Shown piece by piece: positions 17,948-27,620 of a DNA stretch of 64,000 nucleotides. The stretch spans positions 62,001 to 126,000 of the forward strand of contig NZ_JAFBDH010000004.1 of NCBI RefSeq assembly GCF_016908115.1, given 5' to 3'. The DNA comes from Peptoniphilus gorbachii. Lineage in GTDB: Bacteria > Bacillota > Clostridia > Tissierellales > Peptoniphilaceae. Positions within the stretch are counted from its first letter, which is position 1. Every line of letters begins with the position of its first letter. Position numbers and translations under genes: made by a program. The notes beneath the pieces are model-generated. The model was not told the DNA's origin. It did no database searches and saw only the letters and a program-made list of their open reading frames with translations.

Positions 17948-19630
17948 TTAATTTTTTTCCATTCTGTCTTTGCTTAAAATTATTTTAAAGCTTGTTCCCA
18001 TGCCAAGCTTTGATGAAATTTCAAGTTTTCCGTCAATGGACTGCAACACGTGCTTTACTATGGAAAGTCCAAGTCCTGTGCCGCCAATTTTTCTTGACCT
18101 TGACTTGTCTACTCTGTAAAATCTTTCAAAAATCCTTGCAAGATTCTTTGATGGAATGCCTATGCCTGTGTCAACAATTAAAACTTCATAATGTTTTTCG
18201 TCTTCAGAAATTTTTATGTCTAGCTTACCGCCGTCTTTGTTGTACTTTAAACCATTATTTATAATGTTGGCAAAAAGTTCCCACATCATAGTCTTATTTT
18301 CAAATACAAGTCCATCGCCATCAAGACTAACAGCAATATTTTTTTCGTCAATTAAATTTCTTTGTGCCCTTAAAATATCTTTAATAAGTTCCTTTAATTT
18401 TATTTCTTCACGAGAAAAAGTTTCTTCAGTTTCCAGTCCAGATATTTTCATGATGTCTTCGATTAAATTTAAAAGTCTCTTAGAATCGTCATAAATTAAT
18501 TTATAAAATTCTTCTTTATTGGCATCGTCTACCATTCCATTTACAAGAAGTTCTGAAAAACCACAAATTGATGTAAGAGGTGTTTTTAATTCGTGGCTTA
18601 CATTGGAAGAAAATTCTTCACGAAGTCTCAAGGCCCTTATTTCTTCTGTTTCATCAATGAATAATATTACAACGCCTCTAACTTTTTTGTCTTCAAAAAC
18701 TGGATTTACATAAAATTTAAATTCTCTATCTCCAATATTTGTAATGGATTCAACGGAAGAACCCATAAGGGCATCGTCAATTAACTTTAAAAGGTCATCA
18801 TCTCTTATTAAGTTTAAAATATTTTCTCCAATAAGTTTTCTTTTGGAATTAAAAAGTTCCTTTGCAGAATTATTTACAGATAGCAAGTTTTTATTTTCAT
18901 CTATAATTATTAGTGACTCTTTCATATTTTTTAAAATTGTCTCAATGGTATCCCTTTCTCTGCTAATTTCTCTATAATTGTCCTTTATAGTTTTATTTTG
19001 CTTATTTATTTTGTTGATAAAAGGACTTATCTCTGGAAACATTTCTGTATCAATTGTTAACAAATCTTCATTTAAATTATTTAAGGGTTCAAAAGTTTTC
19101 TTAGTAAGTCTACGTGAAACTGCTGTTGCTATTATAAATATTAAAATTGACATTAAAATATCTATTGGAAAAACTTTTCTAAAGGCACCAATGAGGTTAT
19201 CCATCTCCCTTGACACTCTTAAAATACTACCATCGTCAAGTCTTAAACTTACATAGTAAAGGTCCTTGGAAAGAGTATTTGAAAATCTTTCAACTTCTGC
19301 AAAACCATTTTTTTGTGCCTTTATAACTTCAGGTCTATCCTTGTGACTAGGCAAAAAATTTGCATTTTCAGCTGAATCGTATAATACATCGCCGTCATCT
19401 TTTATAAGAGTAATCCTAAAATCTCTCTTCTTTTTTGCCACGCTATCTAAATAATTTTCGTCATCATCTATTCTCTTTAAAGTTTCGCTCATAGTAATGA
19501 CTATATTTGAAAGGTCTCTGTTGGATCTGTCTACGTAGACAGAATAATAGATAAACATGGACACAATTGTTGAGAGAAAAAGTGTGAGAAGTGATATGCC
19601 TAGTAGGTATCTAAAAAATCTATTTTTCAT
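17948..19630 (-). CDS. phoR: Phosphate-sensing histidine kinase PhoR
   Basis: A 560-residue membrane kinase. One helix lies at about 8-30, a ~125-residue extracellular domain follows, then a second helix (about 155-172), a HAMP-like linker and a PAS domain (about 235-340). The histidine lies in NVSHELKTPLTSI, with NNGLKYNKDGG, DTGIGIP and GTGLGLSIVKH in the ATPase domain. It is the last gene of pstSCAB-phoU-phoP-phoR. In this family PstSCAB and PhoU report phosphate flow to the kinase. Confidence 0.92.
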   Translation of the reverse strand: MKNRFFRYLLGISLLTLFLSTIVSMFIYYSVYVDRSNRDLSNIVITMSETLKRIDDDENYLDSVAKKKRDFRITLIKDDGDVLYDSAENANFLPSHKDRPEVIKAQKNGFAEVERFSNTLSKDLYYVSLRLDDGSILRVSREMDNLIGAFRKVFPIDILMSILIFIIATAVSRRLTKKTFEPLNNLNEDLLTIDTEMFPEISPFINKINKQNKTIKDNYREISRERDTIETILKNMKESLIIIDENKNLLSVNNSAKELFNSKRKLIGENILNLIRDDDLLKLIDDALMGSSVESITNIGDREFKFYVNPVFEDKKVRGVVILFIDETEEIRALRLREEFSSNVSHELKTPLTSICGFSELLVNGMVDDANKEEFYKLIYDDSKRLLNLIEDIMKISGLETEETFSREEIKLKELIKDILRAQRNLIDEKNIAVSLDGDGLVFENKTMMWELFANIINNGLKYNKDGGKLDIKISEDEKHYEVLIVDTGIGIPSKNLARIFERFYRVDKSRSRKIGGTGLGLSIVKHVLQSIDGKLEISSKLGMGTSFKIILSKDRMEKN

Positions 19631-19631
19631 A

Positions 19632-20312
19632 TCAATCCTTCGTTGAAAGCATATAGCCCACGCCTCTTATTGTTTTTATATAATTTCTCTTGTCCTTTAA
19701 TTTGTCGCGAAGAAGTTTTATGTGCATATCCACAGTTCTTGTTTCGCCTTCATAATCGTAACCCCAAATGTAGGTTAGAAGTTTTTCACGAGAGATGACT
19801 ATTTCTTTATTTAAAATTAAATATTTTAAAAGTTCATATTCTTTAAAGGTGAAATCTACCTCTTCACTATCAATTGTTACAACTCTCTTTAAATTATTCA
19901 TGACAATTCCGTTAAATTCCAAAATATTTTTATTTTTGTCGGAATTTGTTGCACGTCTTGCTATGGCACCAACTCTTGATAAAAGTTCCATTACAGAAAA
20001 AGGTTTTTTGATATAATCATCAGCACCACCATCTAGGGCAGAAATTATGTCATATTCAGAAGTCTTTGCTGTAATCATCATGACCCAAATATTTTTTGTG
20101 TCTTCTTTTTCCTTTAATTTTGTCAAAATTTCTGTTCCCTCAATGTCAGGAAGCATTATATCAAGAAGCACAATATCTGGTTTTTTTTCACTTAATTTTT
20201 CAAAAAAGTCGTTGCCATTCTCAAAGCAATAGACATCATAGCCCTTGCTTCTCAGCGAATATTCAATTAATTTTAAAATCGATGTGTCATCTTCTACTAC
20301 ATAAATTAACAT
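19632..20312 (-). CDS. phoP: Phosphate response regulator PhoP/PhoB
   Basis: 226 residues: a receiver domain with VVEDD, phospho-aspartate in VLLDIMLPDIEG (about residue 51) and KKPF lysine. An OmpR-type winged helix follows, with FTFKEYELLKYLI and TVDMHIKLLRDKL, ending in the GVGYML hairpin. It starts 4 bp after phoU and 1 bp before phoR. It presumably binds the TTACA/TTCAC 11-bp repeats ahead of pstS. Confidence 0.93.
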   Translation of the reverse strand: MLIYVVEDDTSILKLIEYSLRSKGYDVYCFENGNDFFEKLSEKKPDIVLLDIMLPDIEGTEILTKLKEKEDTKNIWVMMITAKTSEYDIISALDGGADDYIKKPFSVMELLSRVGAIARRATNSDKNKNILEFNGIVMNNLKRVVTIDSEEVDFTFKEYELLKYLILNKEIVISREKLLTYIWGYDYEGETRTVDMHIKLLRDKLKDKRNYIKTIRGVGYMLSTKD

Positions 20313-20316
20313 TAAA

Positions 20317-20946
20317 TCATCCTTCTATAGAAAACATTACCCACTTTGCAATATTTACAGCATGATCTGAAATTCTTTCCAAATATTTTGCAATCATAAT
20401 AAAATCTATCGCAGCTGCGGGATCAAAATCTGATTTAATTATATCAATTAATTCGTCTCTTATCATTACAAAATAATTGTCGACAACATCATCATCGTCA
20501 TCAATTCTTTTTGCTGATTCAAGATCTAAGTTTACAAAGGAATCAATAGATTTGTTTAAAAGAGCAATAGTTGATTCTGCCATTTGTTTTATAAGTGGAA
20601 ATCTAGAAGTGTCATATTCATCAGGTAACATCATGCAAATATCTGCAATGTCTCTTGCATTATCTCCAATTCTTTCCATGTCAGTAATCATTTTTAGTGC
20701 AGAGGAAACTCTTCTTAAATCCCCCGCTGCTGGTTGTTGCTCTACAAAAATTTTTAAACATTGTTTTTGAATTATTCCTTCATAGACATCTGTTCTCTCT
20801 TCATAATTTGAAACTTCTTCAGCTACTCTTTCGTCTTTTTCATCTAATAGAGATATTGCTTTTTTTATTGAGCTTTCATTTAGCATCGCCATCTCTAAAA
20901 GTAAATTATTTAAATGTCTTAATTCTTCATCAAATTTCTTTCTCAT
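20317..20946 (-). CDS. phoU: Phosphate transport regulator PhoU
   Basis: An all-helical protein of 209 residues. It has the repeated three-helix PhoU signature: an RTDVYEGIIQKQCLKI segment and DMERIGDNARDIADI in the first half, mirrored by YLERISDHAVNIAKW at the end. The ExxR/D metal-binding helices are intact. It damps phosphate uptake and Pho signalling when phosphate is plentiful. It overlaps pstB by 1 bp. Confidence 0.95.
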   Translation of the reverse strand: MRKKFDEELRHLNNLLLEMAMLNESSIKKAISLLDEKDERVAEEVSNYEERTDVYEGIIQKQCLKIFVEQQPAAGDLRRVSSALKMITDMERIGDNARDIADICMMLPDEYDTSRFPLIKQMAESTIALLNKSIDSFVNLDLESAKRIDDDDDVVDNYFVMIRDELIDIIKSDFDPAAAIDFIMIAKYLERISDHAVNIAKWVMFSIEG

Positions 20947-21701
20947 TAGCCGAACCTTCCTGTTACATATAATTCTGTCTTTTCTTCCCTAGGATTTGTA
21001 AATATATCTACTGTATTTCCATATTCAACAATTACTCCATGAAGGAAAAAGGCAGTTTTATCAGAAATTCTTGAAGCTTGTTGCATATTGTGAGTAACCA
21101 TTACAATTGTGTATTGTTCCTTTAATTCTTGTGCAAGATCTTCAATCTTTCCTGTAGAAATTGGGTCAAGAGCAGATGTTGGTTCGTCCATTAAAATTAC
21201 TTCAGGATTTACTGCAATAGCTCTTGCTATACAAAGCCTTTGTTGTTGTCCACCTGAAATTGAAAGGGCAGATTTTTTTAAATCGTCTTTTACTTCATCC
21301 CAAATGGCAGCTTGTTTAAGTGATGACTCAACAATTTCATCAAGCTCAGCCTTATTTTTTATGCCGTGGGTCTTTGGACCATAGGCTATATTTTCATAAA
21401 TACTCATTGGGAAAGGATTTGGTTGTTGAAATACCATTCCCACTCTTTTTCTAAGTTTATTTACATCATAATTCTTATCGTAAATATCTTCTCCATCAAG
21501 AGTTACTTCTCCCTCTATTCTACAACCTACTACTAGGTCGTTCATTCTATTTAAACATTTTAGTAAAGTTGACTTACCACAACCAGAAGGTCCAATAAAA
21601 GATAAGATCTCATTTTCCCTAATGTCTAAATTAACATTGTGAAGTGCCTGAAAATCTCCATAGTATAAGTCGAGATCTTTGACATTCATCTTAGATTGCA
21701 T
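20946..21701 (-). CDS. pstB: Phosphate ABC transporter ATP-binding protein
   Basis: 251 residues with Walker [10 protein letters not shown] (about 36-44), the PstB-typical [14 protein letters not shown] segment, signature [16 protein letters not shown], Walker [14 protein letters not shown] and H-loop MVTHNM. It energises phosphate import through PstC and PstA. It shares one base with pstA upstream and one with phoU downstream. Confidence 0.97.
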   Translation of the reverse strand: MQSKMNVKDLDLYYGDFQALHNVNLDIRENEILSFIGPSGCGKSTLLKCLNRMNDLVVGCRIEGEVTLDGEDIYDKNYDVNKLRKRVGMVFQQPNPFPMSIYENIAYGPKTHGIKNKAELDEIVESSLKQAAIWDEVKDDLKKSALSISGGQQQRLCIARAIAVNPEVILMDEPTSALDPISTGKIEDLAQELKEQYTIVMVTHNMQQASRISDKTAFFLHGVIVEYGNTVDIFTNPREEKTELYVTGRFG

Positions 21702-22582
21702 TATTCTACCTCCTTGAGTTTGTCTGCAAGTTTAGTTGATGACCAGTTGATTAAAAGAACAAGTAGCAAAAGTACCATGCCTGTTGCATAAGCTTCACCC
21801 ACATGTTTACCTTCAGATGATAAAACATACATGTGTAGGGCTAGTGTCCTTGATGATGATTTAAGTGACGCTGGAAGGGATGTTGCTGTTCCCAAAGTGT
21901 ACATTAAAGCAGCTGTTTCTCCAACTACACGACCAACTGATAAAATTATTCCTGATAAAATTCCTGGAATCGCAACTGGAAGTACAACCTTAAAAATTGT
22001 TCTAAGCTTGCCTGCTCCTAGTGCAAAGGAACCTTGTCTAATTGATGGGTGAACTGACTTTAGGGCTTCTTCTGTTGCTCTCATTATAATTGGAAGAATC
22101 ATAATAGAAACAGTTAAAACACCAGAAATTACAGAGAAACCCATTTTTAATTTTAAGCCAAAGAATAACATACCAAATAGCCCATAAACAATTGATGGAA
22201 TACCGGCAAGGGTTTCTGTTGCAAGTCTTATTGCCTTTACAAGTTTGTTTTCCACATCTGTGTATTCAACTAAGAATATGGCTGTGAAAATTCCAATTGG
22301 TGATGCAAATAAAATTGCAAGAACAACTGTAAGAAGGGTTGTAATTATTGCAGGTCCCATGGACACATTTTCTGTTGTGTAGTTTAGGGAAAGCATATCT
22401 GGTCTAAAGGATAAGGCTCCCTTAAAAACAACAAAGGCAACAATAAATACAAGGACTGCAAAGGTCATGGCTGAAAAAAGTCTTGTTGTAATTCTATAAA
22501 AGGATAGTCCCTTTATAAAGTGAAGTCCCAATACTAGAGCGACAAAAAATAATAATACGCCTATTGTAATATATTTAACCAT
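21701..22582 (-). CDS. pstA: Phosphate ABC transporter permease PstA
   Basis: A 293-residue inner-membrane permease with about six hydrophobic segments. It carries the PstA-type [12 protein letters not shown] stretch and the cytoplasmic EAA loop around [21 protein letters not shown]. It works with PstC to form the phosphate channel. Its start overlaps pstC by 8 bp. Confidence 0.95.
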   Translation of the reverse strand: MVKYITIGVLLFFVALVLGLHFIKGLSFYRITTRLFSAMTFAVLVFIVAFVVFKGALSFRPDMLSLNYTTENVSMGPAIITTLLTVVLAILFASPIGIFTAIFLVEYTDVENKLVKAIRLATETLAGIPSIVYGLFGMLFFGLKLKMGFSVISGVLTVSIMILPIIMRATEEALKSVHPSIRQGSFALGAGKLRTIFKVVLPVAIPGILSGIILSVGRVVGETAALMYTLGTATSLPASLKSSSRTLALHMYVLSSEGKHVGEAYATGMVLLLLVLLINWSSTKLADKLKEVE

Positions 22583-23483
22583 TGTTTTCGCTCCTGTTCT
22601 TTACTATAAAAAATCCAATATTAATTAGAAGAATGAAAATAAATAGGACTGCTGCAGTCGCTATAAGAGCTTGTCTGTGTTCTCCAGCTGCATAAGCCAT
22701 TTCAAGTACAATATTTGTAGTCATAGTTCTAATTCCCTTTAGAGGATTAAAAGTTAATCTGGTTTGATTTCCTGCAACTAATATTACTGCCATTGTTTCG
22801 CCAATTGCACGACCAACTCCTAAAATTATTCCAGCAAAAATACCAGACTTTGCAGCAGGTACCATTACTCTTGTAATTGTTTCATCATGAGTTGCACCAA
22901 GAGAAAGAGAGCCTTGGTAAAAAGACTTAGGAACAGTTCTAAGAGATGCTTCTGCCATAGAAATTATTGTTGGCAAAACCATTATAAGAAGTAGTATTGA
23001 TGCAGATAACATATTCATACCTGTGCCGCCAAAAAGTGATCTGTTAATGGGCACTATAACTGTAAGGGCAAAAAAGCCATATACAATTGAAGGTATGCCT
23101 GTCATAAGATTTAGGGCAGGTTTTAAAATTTTATAAATGTTTTTTGGACAATCATAGGCCAAATAACAAGCTACCATTACAGAAACTGGCACTGCTGCAA
23201 TACAGGACATTGCAGTTATTAAGATAGAGCCAATTACCATTGGTAGAATTCCATAAGAGGCTGGCACATTCATAGGTGCCCAGCTGTCATTAAGGACAAA
23301 GTTTTTTACTCCAATTTTTCCAATAAAACCAAAAGAGTCTTTAAAGATAAATATACATATCAATAACAAGAAGAAAATTGACAGTATAGAGCAAATTAGG
23401 AAGAAATATTTAAATACTTCTTCCTTTGTAAATGCTTTTTTTTGGTTTTCTTTATGGAGTACTTTTTTACTAGTATCTTCCAT
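22575..23483 (-). CDS. pstC: Phosphate ABC transporter permease PstC
   Basis: 302 residues with six membrane segments. It has the IPSIVYGFFALTVIVP stretch and the EAA loop MAEASLRTVPKSFYQGSLSLGA. The ATG at 23483 is chosen because AAGGA is then 9 bp upstream; an ATG three codons earlier touches that site and is unlikely to be used. The first ~25 residues are a charged cytoplasmic tail. Confidence 0.95.
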   Translation of the reverse strand: MEDTSKKVLHKENQKKAFTKEEVFKYFFLICSILSIFFLLLICIFIFKDSFGFIGKIGVKNFVLNDSWAPMNVPASYGILPMVIGSILITAMSCIAAVPVSVMVACYLAYDCPKNIYKILKPALNLMTGIPSIVYGFFALTVIVPINRSLFGGTGMNMLSASILLLIMVLPTIISMAEASLRTVPKSFYQGSLSLGATHDETITRVMVPAAKSGIFAGIILGVGRAIGETMAVILVAGNQTRLTFNPLKGIRTMTTNIVLEMAYAAGEHRQALIATAAVLFIFILLINIGFFIVKNRSENNG

Positions 23484-23511
23484 TTTATTCATTCCTTATA
23501 CCTATTTACTA

Positions 23512-24438
23512 TTATTTGCTAGCTTCTGCCCAGTCAGTTAATTTACCAGTAAAGATTTGTTGAAGTTGATCCATTGTTAAGTTTTCGCATCCATTTTCAT
23601 TATTTACGATTACTGCAATACCGTCTCTTGCTATTACTGTAAATTCAAGAGCTTTCTTTTCTTCGTCCTTAAGTTCTCTTGATGCCATACCTAATTGTGC
23701 TGTTCCTTCCATTGCTGCAGTCATACCAGCAGAAGAACCATTAGATTGGATGTCAATTTGAACCTTAGGGTTTTTAGCCTTGTAAGCTTCAGCAAGTTTT
23801 TCCATTAGCGGAGAAACTGAAGTTGATCCAGCGATTGTAATATGTGCATCATTGTCAGTAGCTTCGTAAGCTGCACCAGTTGCATCTCCAACATAACCTT
23901 CTTCTTCACAAATTTTTTGTCCTTCGTCAGACATAATAAATGTGATTAAGTCTTTAGCCTTTGCATCTACATCAGCCTTGTAAGCAACATTAAAAGGTCT
24001 TGCAAGTTTGTAGTCGCCAGATTTGATGTTTTCAGGAGTAGCTTCAACGCCTTCAACTTTAACTGCCTTAACAGTTTCGTTTAAAGATCCTAGAGAAATA
24101 TAACCAATAGATGCCTTGTCATTTTCAACAGTTGTAAGAACTGCATCAGTAGAAGATTGAACTGCAGCTTCAGCATAAGTGTTGTCAACTTCTTTGTCGC
24201 CGTCTTTTACAAGAACGCCAGTAAGTTCTGTGAAGGCAGATCTTGTACCTGAACCTTGTTCTCTTGAAATAACATTAATAGTTCCAAGATCAGCTGCGTT
24301 AGATCCCTTTTCTTCTTGTTTAGCATTTTCTTTAGGAGCATTAGCTGTTGCTTCTTCCTTTTTGTTTCCTCCACAAGCAACAAGAGATGCTGCTAAAGCA
24401 AGAATCATTCCAACTTTACCAATTTTTCTAATTTCCAT
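23512..24438 (-). CDS. pstS: Phosphate-binding lipoprotein PstS
   Basis: A 308-residue solute-binding protein. The signal peptide ends in a lipobox, LVACGG (cysteine about 22), and a low-complexity K/E/A/N linker follows, as in surface lipoproteins. Phosphate-binding segments ISREQGSGTRSAF and ITIAGSTSVSPLMEKLAEAY are visible; their order places an RSAF-type lobe before the GSTS lobe. It is the first gene of the operon, directly behind a Pho-box promoter. The gap to pstC is 28 bp with no terminator. Confidence 0.94.
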   Translation of the reverse strand: MEIRKIGKVGMILALAASLVACGGNKKEEATANAPKENAKQEEKGSNAADLGTINVISREQGSGTRSAFTELTGVLVKDGDKEVDNTYAEAAVQSSTDAVLTTVENDKASIGYISLGSLNETVKAVKVEGVEATPENIKSGDYKLARPFNVAYKADVDAKAKDLITFIMSDEGQKICEEEGYVGDATGAAYEATDNDAHITIAGSTSVSPLMEKLAEAYKAKNPKVQIDIQSNGSSAGMTAAMEGTAQLGMASRELKDEEKKALEFTVIARDGIAVIVNNENGCENLTMDQLQQIFTGKLTDWAEASK

Positions 24439-24478
24439 TATTATCTTCCTTTCAAATATAATTTTTTATTTCAAAGAC

Positions 24479-24571
24479 ATTATAAGAAGCCTTTGTAAAT
24501 TTGAAAGATTGCTATTGTAAATTTCATGTAAAATATTTTACAAAGTGTGAAAGAATGGTGAAAGTTTGTAA
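24479..24571 (-). promoter_or_regulatory. Pho-box promoter of the pst operon
   Basis: On the minus strand a TATAAT -10 lies at 24484-24479. Upstream, TTACA occurs at 24498, 24520 and 24531 (11-bp register with one step skipped), and TTCAC at 24551 and 24562 (11 bp apart). Another TTACA lies at 24571. Repeats of TT(A/C)A(C/A) with 11-bp period ending ~10 bp before the -10 match the PhoP-box layout known from Bacillus. The long leader to the ATG is ~40 bp. Confidence 0.75.
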
Positions 24572-24589
24572 ATTTTTTATAAATTATAA

Positions 24590-24613
24590 AGAGACCCGAA
24601 TTAACGAGTCTCT
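24590..24613 (-). terminator. Hairpin after the CuAO-like gene
   Basis: AGAGAC pairs with GTCTCT, with an inner CG/CG pair. On the minus strand it lies 34 bp after the stop and is followed by TTTATAATTT, a weak T tract. It separates this gene from the pst promoter. Confidence 0.55.
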
Positions 24614-24646
24614 ATAAGTTAAAAAGTGAACTAATCCTACTAAATT

Positions 24647-25774
24647 TTAATACTTAACCATATAATTTGGAGATCCTACATTATCAGAATATAATCTCGT
24701 GTAAGAGTTGTTAGGATACAGTACTGTTGAGGATGTATAAGAATCTGTTCCAATGAAAAATCCTGTTTCACCATAAGTCTTGTGAGATTTTTCTACTACT
24801 AAAGCATTTTTATTCTTATCATAATATCCATATGTTTCAGTAAAATATTCAGAATTTCTATCTGATGCCAATATAATTCTATTAACAAGTTTATATCTTC
24901 CATTTCCTAAACTTGAAATATATGTGTACATGTCTACAGGATAATCTCCGTCATATTTTGTACTTCTATACCATGATCCTACAAAAATATCATCTGTGGA
25001 TACAACATAATATGCATCCCTAAGTTGTTTTTCTTGAGCAACATTAGATTCTGTTTTTTTAACATATACAGTTTCTTCTTTTGCTTGAGTAGTTGGTTGA
25101 ACATAGGCAGTCTTATAAGTTGTTACGCCATATCTTGATACTCCACTTACTCTATAATCGTAGAAATCATCGTAAACAGCATTAATAAGTTCATCTATTG
25201 TTCCAAATCTTGAAATATTTCCATTTACATTCATCTTGTAAGTTGCAATATTAATTGTGTATTCAGAAATAACTGTTTCTCTCTTTTCATAATAGTAGAC
25301 AACTTTGTAGAAGGCATTGTACTTAGGATTGTCGCCAATATAAACTGCTTTATAATCACTAGAATAATCTACCTTTTCGCCAAAGGCTTCAGCAATTGCT
25401 CTTAGTGGTACGAAAGTTCTGTCGTCTCTTATTTCTGCTGGTGCATCTAAAAGAACTGTCTTACCATTTACCTTCATTTTATTTGAGCCAATAGTAAGTT
25501 CAACTGTTGTGCCGTCATTAGTCATTGTTACTTTTCTATTAGCTCCATCCCACTTAACATCATATCCAAGCTCTTCAGCTATAAATCTTATAGGAACATA
25601 AGTCCTATTATTTTTAATATAAGGATATACGTCACTATAAACAATATGATCATTTACAATAATACCATTTAAAGGTATGTCTCTTTCCTTATGCCTAACA
25701 GCAAATACATTTACTGTTGAAAGCAATAATAAAAAAGACAAAAATAAAACTAAATATTTTTTTGATTTTTTCAT
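24647..25774 (-). CDS. Secreted protein with copper-amine-oxidase-like stalk domain
   Basis: 375 residues. The signal peptide (about 1-25) ends near VFAVRH. Two copies of the stalk motif follow: RTYVPIRFIAEELGYDVKWD (about 60-80) and RTFVPLRAIAEAFGEKVDY (about 120-140). The remainder is a tyrosine-rich domain I do not recognise. The stalk domain is common in exported proteins of clostridia and is thought to be a wall-associated spacer, not an oxidase. The ATG at 25774 is chosen for its GAAGGGAG site; an ATG five codons upstream has none. Confidence 0.78.
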   Translation of the reverse strand: MKKSKKYLVLFLSFLLLLSTVNVFAVRHKERDIPLNGIIVNDHIVYSDVYPYIKNNRTYVPIRFIAEELGYDVKWDGANRKVTMTNDGTTVELTIGSNKMKVNGKTVLLDAPAEIRDDRTFVPLRAIAEAFGEKVDYSSDYKAVYIGDNPKYNAFYKVVYYYEKRETVISEYTINIATYKMNVNGNISRFGTIDELINAVYDDFYDYRVSGVSRYGVTTYKTAYVQPTTQAKEETVYVKKTESNVAQEKQLRDAYYVVSTDDIFVGSWYRSTKYDGDYPVDMYTYISSLGNGRYKLVNRIILASDRNSEYFTETYGYYDKNKNALVVEKSHKTYGETGFFIGTDSYTSSTVLYPNNSYTRLYSDNVGSPNYMVKY

Positions 25775-25905
25775 GTTTACTCCCTTCATTATAAAATATT
25801 TTAATTACTGCTTACCTATATTTCAATTGTAATAAACTCTTAATATAATATCAATACACTAATACGGTAAATTGATTAAGCTTATTCTTTAAATAAAAGT
25901 TAAAA

Positions 25906-25924
25906 GGAGCCAGTAACTGACTCC
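25906..25924 (-). terminator. Terminator of the gcvT-like gene
   Basis: On the minus strand GGAGTCAG pairs with CTGGCTCC (one wobble) around a 3-nt loop. TTTTAACTTTT follows. Confidence 0.7.
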
Positions 25925-25928
25925 AATT

Positions 25929-26939
25929 TTATCCTCTTACTCTTTCATTTTCCTTGTCATAGAAAACTCTGTCGCATAATTTTGCTTTTACATTTCCAGA
26001 TTTTGTCTTAATTTCAACAACTTTTCCTTCAAATGCAAAGTCTTTTTCAATTAAGCAGTAGCCAATGAATTTTTCAAGAGTATATCCATAAGTGAATTTT
26101 GTAACTTTACCAATTTCTTTGCCATCACAAAAAACAGGGTCCCCTGCTTCAACTTCTGCTTCTCCATCTAGTTCAAAGCCAAATAAATCTCTCTTAATAT
26201 TTCCCTTTGCTTTTAAAAGAGCATCCTTTCCTATAAAGTCGCTGTCCCAGTGAACAGTAAAGCCATAGCCAACTTCAAGAGGATTTGTGCCTTCAAGTTC
26301 ACTCATTAAAACATATCCCTTTTCTCCTGGCAAACTTCCAATAATTACATCAGTGGTAATATTTACTAGACCAAATTCTTCGCCTGCTTTTTTAATTTTT
26401 TCTTCTAATTTTTCTTTTTTATCGCTTTCAACATAAAGTTCATAGCCAAGTTCACCAGTAAAACCTGCTCTTGCAACCATAATATCTAAGTCGCCAACAG
26501 TATTTTCATCAATCGTGAAAAATTTCATAGAAGAAATATCCTTATCTACAATTTTATTTACAAGATCCTTTGATTTTGGTCCTTGGATGGCAAACATAGT
26601 TAATTTTGAAGTTATGTCCTTGTATTCCACATCGCAGCCATCTTTAAATTTGTCAAACCACTTAATCATCTTGTCGATGTATAAAGTTGAAATTAAAAAC
26701 TTGTTTTCTTCTAATCTAAAGACAATTACATCGTCAATGATTTTCCCATCTTCATTTAGCATTGTAGTATAAAGTGCGTGACCTTCTTTCATGTTTTTTA
26801 TGTCATTTACAAAAACTTTATCTAAAAAAGTTGCCGCATCCTTACCCTTGACATCTAAAACTTGGTGGGTAAAATCATAATAGCCAACGCCCTTTCTTAC
26901 AGCTTCATGCTCTTTTCTTCTTAATACATCATTTTTCAT
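25929..26939 (-). CDS. GcvT-like aminomethyltransferase family protein
   Basis: 336 residues with the folate-binding GcvT fold. The N-terminal YYDFTHQVLDVKGKDA segment, DGKIIDDVIVF, the ARAGFTGELGYELY segment (about 170-185) and a C-terminal barrel are seen. GcvT transfers a methylene group to tetrahydrofolate in glycine cleavage, but no gcvH, gcvP or lipoate genes are near and the gene is monocistronic. It may instead act as a demethylase or a YgfZ-like protein. Upstream, TATAAT within TGTTATAAT gives a likely -10. Confidence 0.78.
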   Translation of the reverse strand: MKNDVLRRKEHEAVRKGVGYYDFTHQVLDVKGKDAATFLDKVFVNDIKNMKEGHALYTTMLNEDGKIIDDVIVFRLEENKFLISTLYIDKMIKWFDKFKDGCDVEYKDITSKLTMFAIQGPKSKDLVNKIVDKDISSMKFFTIDENTVGDLDIMVARAGFTGELGYELYVESDKKEKLEEKIKKAGEEFGLVNITTDVIIGSLPGEKGYVLMSELEGTNPLEVGYGFTVHWDSDFIGKDALLKAKGNIKRDLFGFELDGEAEVEAGDPVFCDGKEIGKVTKFTYGYTLEKFIGYCLIEKDFAFEGKVVEIKTKSGNVKAKLCDRVFYDKENERVRG

Positions 26940-27015
26940 AAAATCACTTTCCTTTATCGCATTATAACAATAAACTCCTTATAAGAAATATACCCCCTAA
27001 AAGTTTTTAAAAACA

Positions 27016-27045
27016 AAAAGCACAAGACATAAATCCTGTGCTTTT
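27016..27045 (-). terminator. Terminator of the nad operon
   Basis: A 9-bp stem, AAAAGCACA/TGTGCTTTT, with a 12-nt loop. On the minus strand a short TTTTGTTTTT tract follows, 59 bp after the niaR stop. Confidence 0.7.
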
Positions 27046-27103
27046 AAATAAGAATTATTTTTAAATTTTTATAATATTATCTTTACTGAAGTTAATTATT
27101 ATT

Positions 27104-27613
27104 TTAATCCTCAATTAAGAATCCAAGTTCCTTTAAGACCACTTCAATTTCTTCAATTACTTCTTCATTATCTGCAAGGACTGTGTGAAAATGAACTCCA
27201 CCAGTCAAAACATCTAAGGGTTTTGATTTTTCTTCCTTCATCTTTTCTATAAATATTTTTACATCTCGCCTAGAAGAACAATTTAAATCCTTTTTAATTT
27301 CTCCATAAACCTTGTGATGAACTATGACATCTTTTACTCTTCCACCTAGGTCTACTATGGCATTTAATTCTTTATTTATGTCCCTATCGCTGTGTTTAAC
27401 TTTGAAAACTTTTTGAGTTCTCTCTTCATTTAAATAGTAGCCCCTATTAGTTGAGACAATATCTTTTCCACTAGCTCTAAGTATGGCTATATCCTGAACT
27501 ATTACTTGCCTTGTTACATCAAATTTTTCTGCCAAACTTTCCCCAGACATAGGCTTTTGTTTTTCATATAAGATTTTTAATAGTTCCTCTCTTCGTGTTT
27601 TTGGATCCTTCAT
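27104..27613 (-). CDS. niaR: NAD biosynthesis transcriptional repressor NiaR
   Basis: 169 residues: an N-terminal HTH_11 domain (about 5-65, with ESLAEKFDVTRQVIVQDI as helix-turn-helix) and a C-terminal 3H domain. The conserved histidines lie in VHHKVYGEI and GGVHFHTVL. NiaR represses NAD genes when nicotinate is abundant (family knowledge). It is the last gene of nadA-nadB-nadC-niaR, an autoregulated arrangement. A 16-bp palindrome in front of nadA is the probable binding site. Confidence 0.92.
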   Translation of the reverse strand: MKDPKTRREELLKILYEKQKPMSGESLAEKFDVTRQVIVQDIAILRASGKDIVSTNRGYYLNEERTQKVFKVKHSDRDINKELNAIVDLGGRVKDVIVHHKVYGEIKKDLNCSSRRDVKIFIEKMKEEKSKPLDVLTGGVHFHTVLADNEEVIEEIEVVLKELGFLIED

Positions 27614-27620
27614 ATTTTCC

